From NCBI GenBank assembly GCA_910587995.1, contig CAJUNS010000055.1, forward strand, positions 1-5,102: a stretch of 5,102 bases of DNA, in the 5' to 3' direction. Shown here piece by piece: positions 4,511-5,102 of the stretch. The position numbers and the translations under genes were made by a program. The stretch's first letter is position 1. Every line of letters begins with the position of its first letter. The notes under the pieces were generated by a model. It did no database searches, was not told where the DNA came from, and saw only the letters and a list, made by a program, of their open reading frames with translations. The DNA comes from an uncultured Oscillospiraceae bacterium (lineage in GTDB: Bacteria > Bacillota_A > Clostridia > Oscillospirales > Acutalibacteraceae).

Positions 4511-4870
4511 ATGGTCAATAAACCAGATACCAACAAGGCGCGGATGCGCCGGCACAAGCGCGTGCGCGGCAAAATTTCCGGCACGGCGGAGCGGCCGAGG
4601 CTGAATGTGTTCCGCTCCAGCGCCAATATCTACGCCCAGGTGATTGATGACGTGGCTGGCAGCACCATCTGCGCGGCCTCCACCCTGGAAAAGGGCTTTG
4701 AGGGCCCCGGCGGTAACAAAGAGGCCGCCCGCAAGGTAGGAAAGCTGATCGCCGAGAGAGCCGCCGCCAAGGGCGTTACCAACGTGGTCTTCGACCGGGG
4801 CGGCTATATCTTCCACGGCCGGGTTAAAGAGCTGGCCGAGGGCGCCCGCGAGGGCGGCCTGAACTTCTAA
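4511..4870 (+). CDS. rplR: 50S ribosomal protein L18
   Basis: L18 binds 5S rRNA and, with L5, brings it into the central protuberance of the 50S subunit. The product has 119 residues, normal for the family (about 115-122). It opens with a basic segment (RMRRHKRVRGKISGTAERPRL at 11-31) followed by NVFRSSANIYAQVIDD at 32-47. The C-terminal signature is VFDRGGYIFHGRVKELAEGAREGGL, about 93-117. The ATG at 4511 has AAGGG at 4497-4501 nine bases upstream. Unlike every other gene here it is far from its upstream neighbour (286 bases). If the spacer contains a processing site or promoter, rplR and rpsE would be the first genes affected; neither is evident. Confidence 0.98.
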   Translation: MVNKPDTNKARMRRHKRVRGKISGTAERPRLNVFRSSANIYAQVIDDVAGSTICAASTLEKGFEGPGGNKEAARKVGKLIAERAAAKGVTNVVFDRGGYIFHGRVKELAEGAREGGLNF

Positions 4871-4873
4871 GCG

Positions 4874-4879
4874 AGGAGG
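4874..4879 (+). promoter_or_regulatory. Ribosome-binding site that fixes the rpsE TTG start
   Basis: AGGAGG lies 9 bases before the TTG at 4889 in the 18-base gap after rplR. A nearer TTG at 4882 is out of frame with S5 and only two bases from this site, so it is not the start. Confidence 0.85.
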
Positions 4880-4888
4880 AATTGAGTT

Positions 4889-5102
4889 TTGGCTAGAGAA
4901 AGAGATTTCGATCCAAACGGCGTGGAAATGCAGGAGCGCGTGGTGGCCATTAACCGCGTATCCAAGACCGTAAAGGGCGGACGCGTCATGAAGTTTTCCG
5001 CTCTGGTCGTGGTAGGCGACGGCAAGGGCACTGTGGGCTTTGGCATTGGCAAGGCCGCCGAGGTGCCCGACGCCATCCGCAAGGGCATTGAGGACGCCAA
5101 GA
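4889..5102 (+). CDS. rpsE: 30S ribosomal protein S5, 5' part (runs off the window)
   Basis: S5 lies at the mRNA entry side of the small subunit with S3 and S4, affects decoding accuracy, and is a known site of spectinomycin resistance. 71 codons are present, of about 165 in the family. They cover the N-terminal double-stranded-RNA-binding-like domain: MARERDFDPNGVEMQERVVA at 1-20, then NRVSKTVKGGR at 22-32, then VVVGDGKGTVGFGIGKAAEVP at about 40-60. The conserved NRVSKTVKGGR loop shows none of the usual spectinomycin-resistance changes as far as I can judge. The start is TTG at 4889, chosen because AGGAGG at 4874-4879 is 9 bases before it and MARERD-like openings are usual in S5. The first in-frame ATG, at 4928, would delete conserved N-terminal sequence. 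Confidence 0.95.
   Translation, partial: MARERDFDPNGVEMQERVVAINRVSKTVKGGRVMKFSALVVVGDGKGTVGFGIGKAAEVPDAIRKGIEDAK

Noticed and set aside
1..5102. CRISPR arrays, insertion sequences, rRNA genes, attachment sites
   Set aside because: No regularly spaced repeats, transposase-like frames or rRNA sequence were seen on either strand.

Overview
This window is a stretch of the S10-spc ribosomal protein gene cluster, all on the + strand. It runs from the last codon of a gene upstream of rpsC (probably rplV) into the first 71 codons of rpsE. The order is rpsC (S3), rplP (L16), rpmC (L29), rpsQ (S17), rplN (L14), rplX (L24), rplE (L5), rpsN type Z (S14), rpsH (S8), rplF (L6), a 286-base gap, rplR (L18), rpsE (S5, cut by the window end). 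This is the standard bacterial order, with no missing or inserted protein gene and no frameshift.

The sequence suggests a GC-rich member of the Firmicutes, class Clostridia (Oscillospiraceae/Ruminococcaceae-like). Three things point this way. S14 is the short 61-residue zinc form. Nearly every gene has a strong purine-rich Shine-Dalgarno, and several start with GTG or TTG. The proteins read like clostridial ones although codons prefer G/C at the third position. The assignment below class is an inference, not a search result.

Layout: 1-1408 is tightly packed. rpsC abuts rplP with no gap (TAAATG), and rplP overlaps rpmC by ATGA, so these three are probably translationally coupled. From 1409 to 4224 the genes are separated by 15-59 bases, most of which is ribosome-binding sequence. 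From 4225 to 4510 there is a protein-free gap, about five times longer than any other gap here. It is full of inverted repeats: perfect hairpins, two long-range pairings, and an 8-bp inverted repeat just upstream of the rplR ribosome-binding site. From 4511 onward the compact arrangement resumes with rplR and rpsE.

The products assemble into both ribosomal subunits. S3, S14 and S5 lie in the small-subunit head and mRNA-entry region, and S8 and S17 in the body and platform. L5 and L18 belong to the 5S rRNA particle. L14, L16, L6, L24 and L29 are large-subunit rRNA binders.

The genes are ordinary. The items worth a second look are the structured rplF-rplR spacer and, to a lesser degree, the Arg/Asp/Gly-rich C-terminal tail of S3 and the four-cysteine L24. 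No promoter or intrinsic terminator could be supported anywhere in the window.
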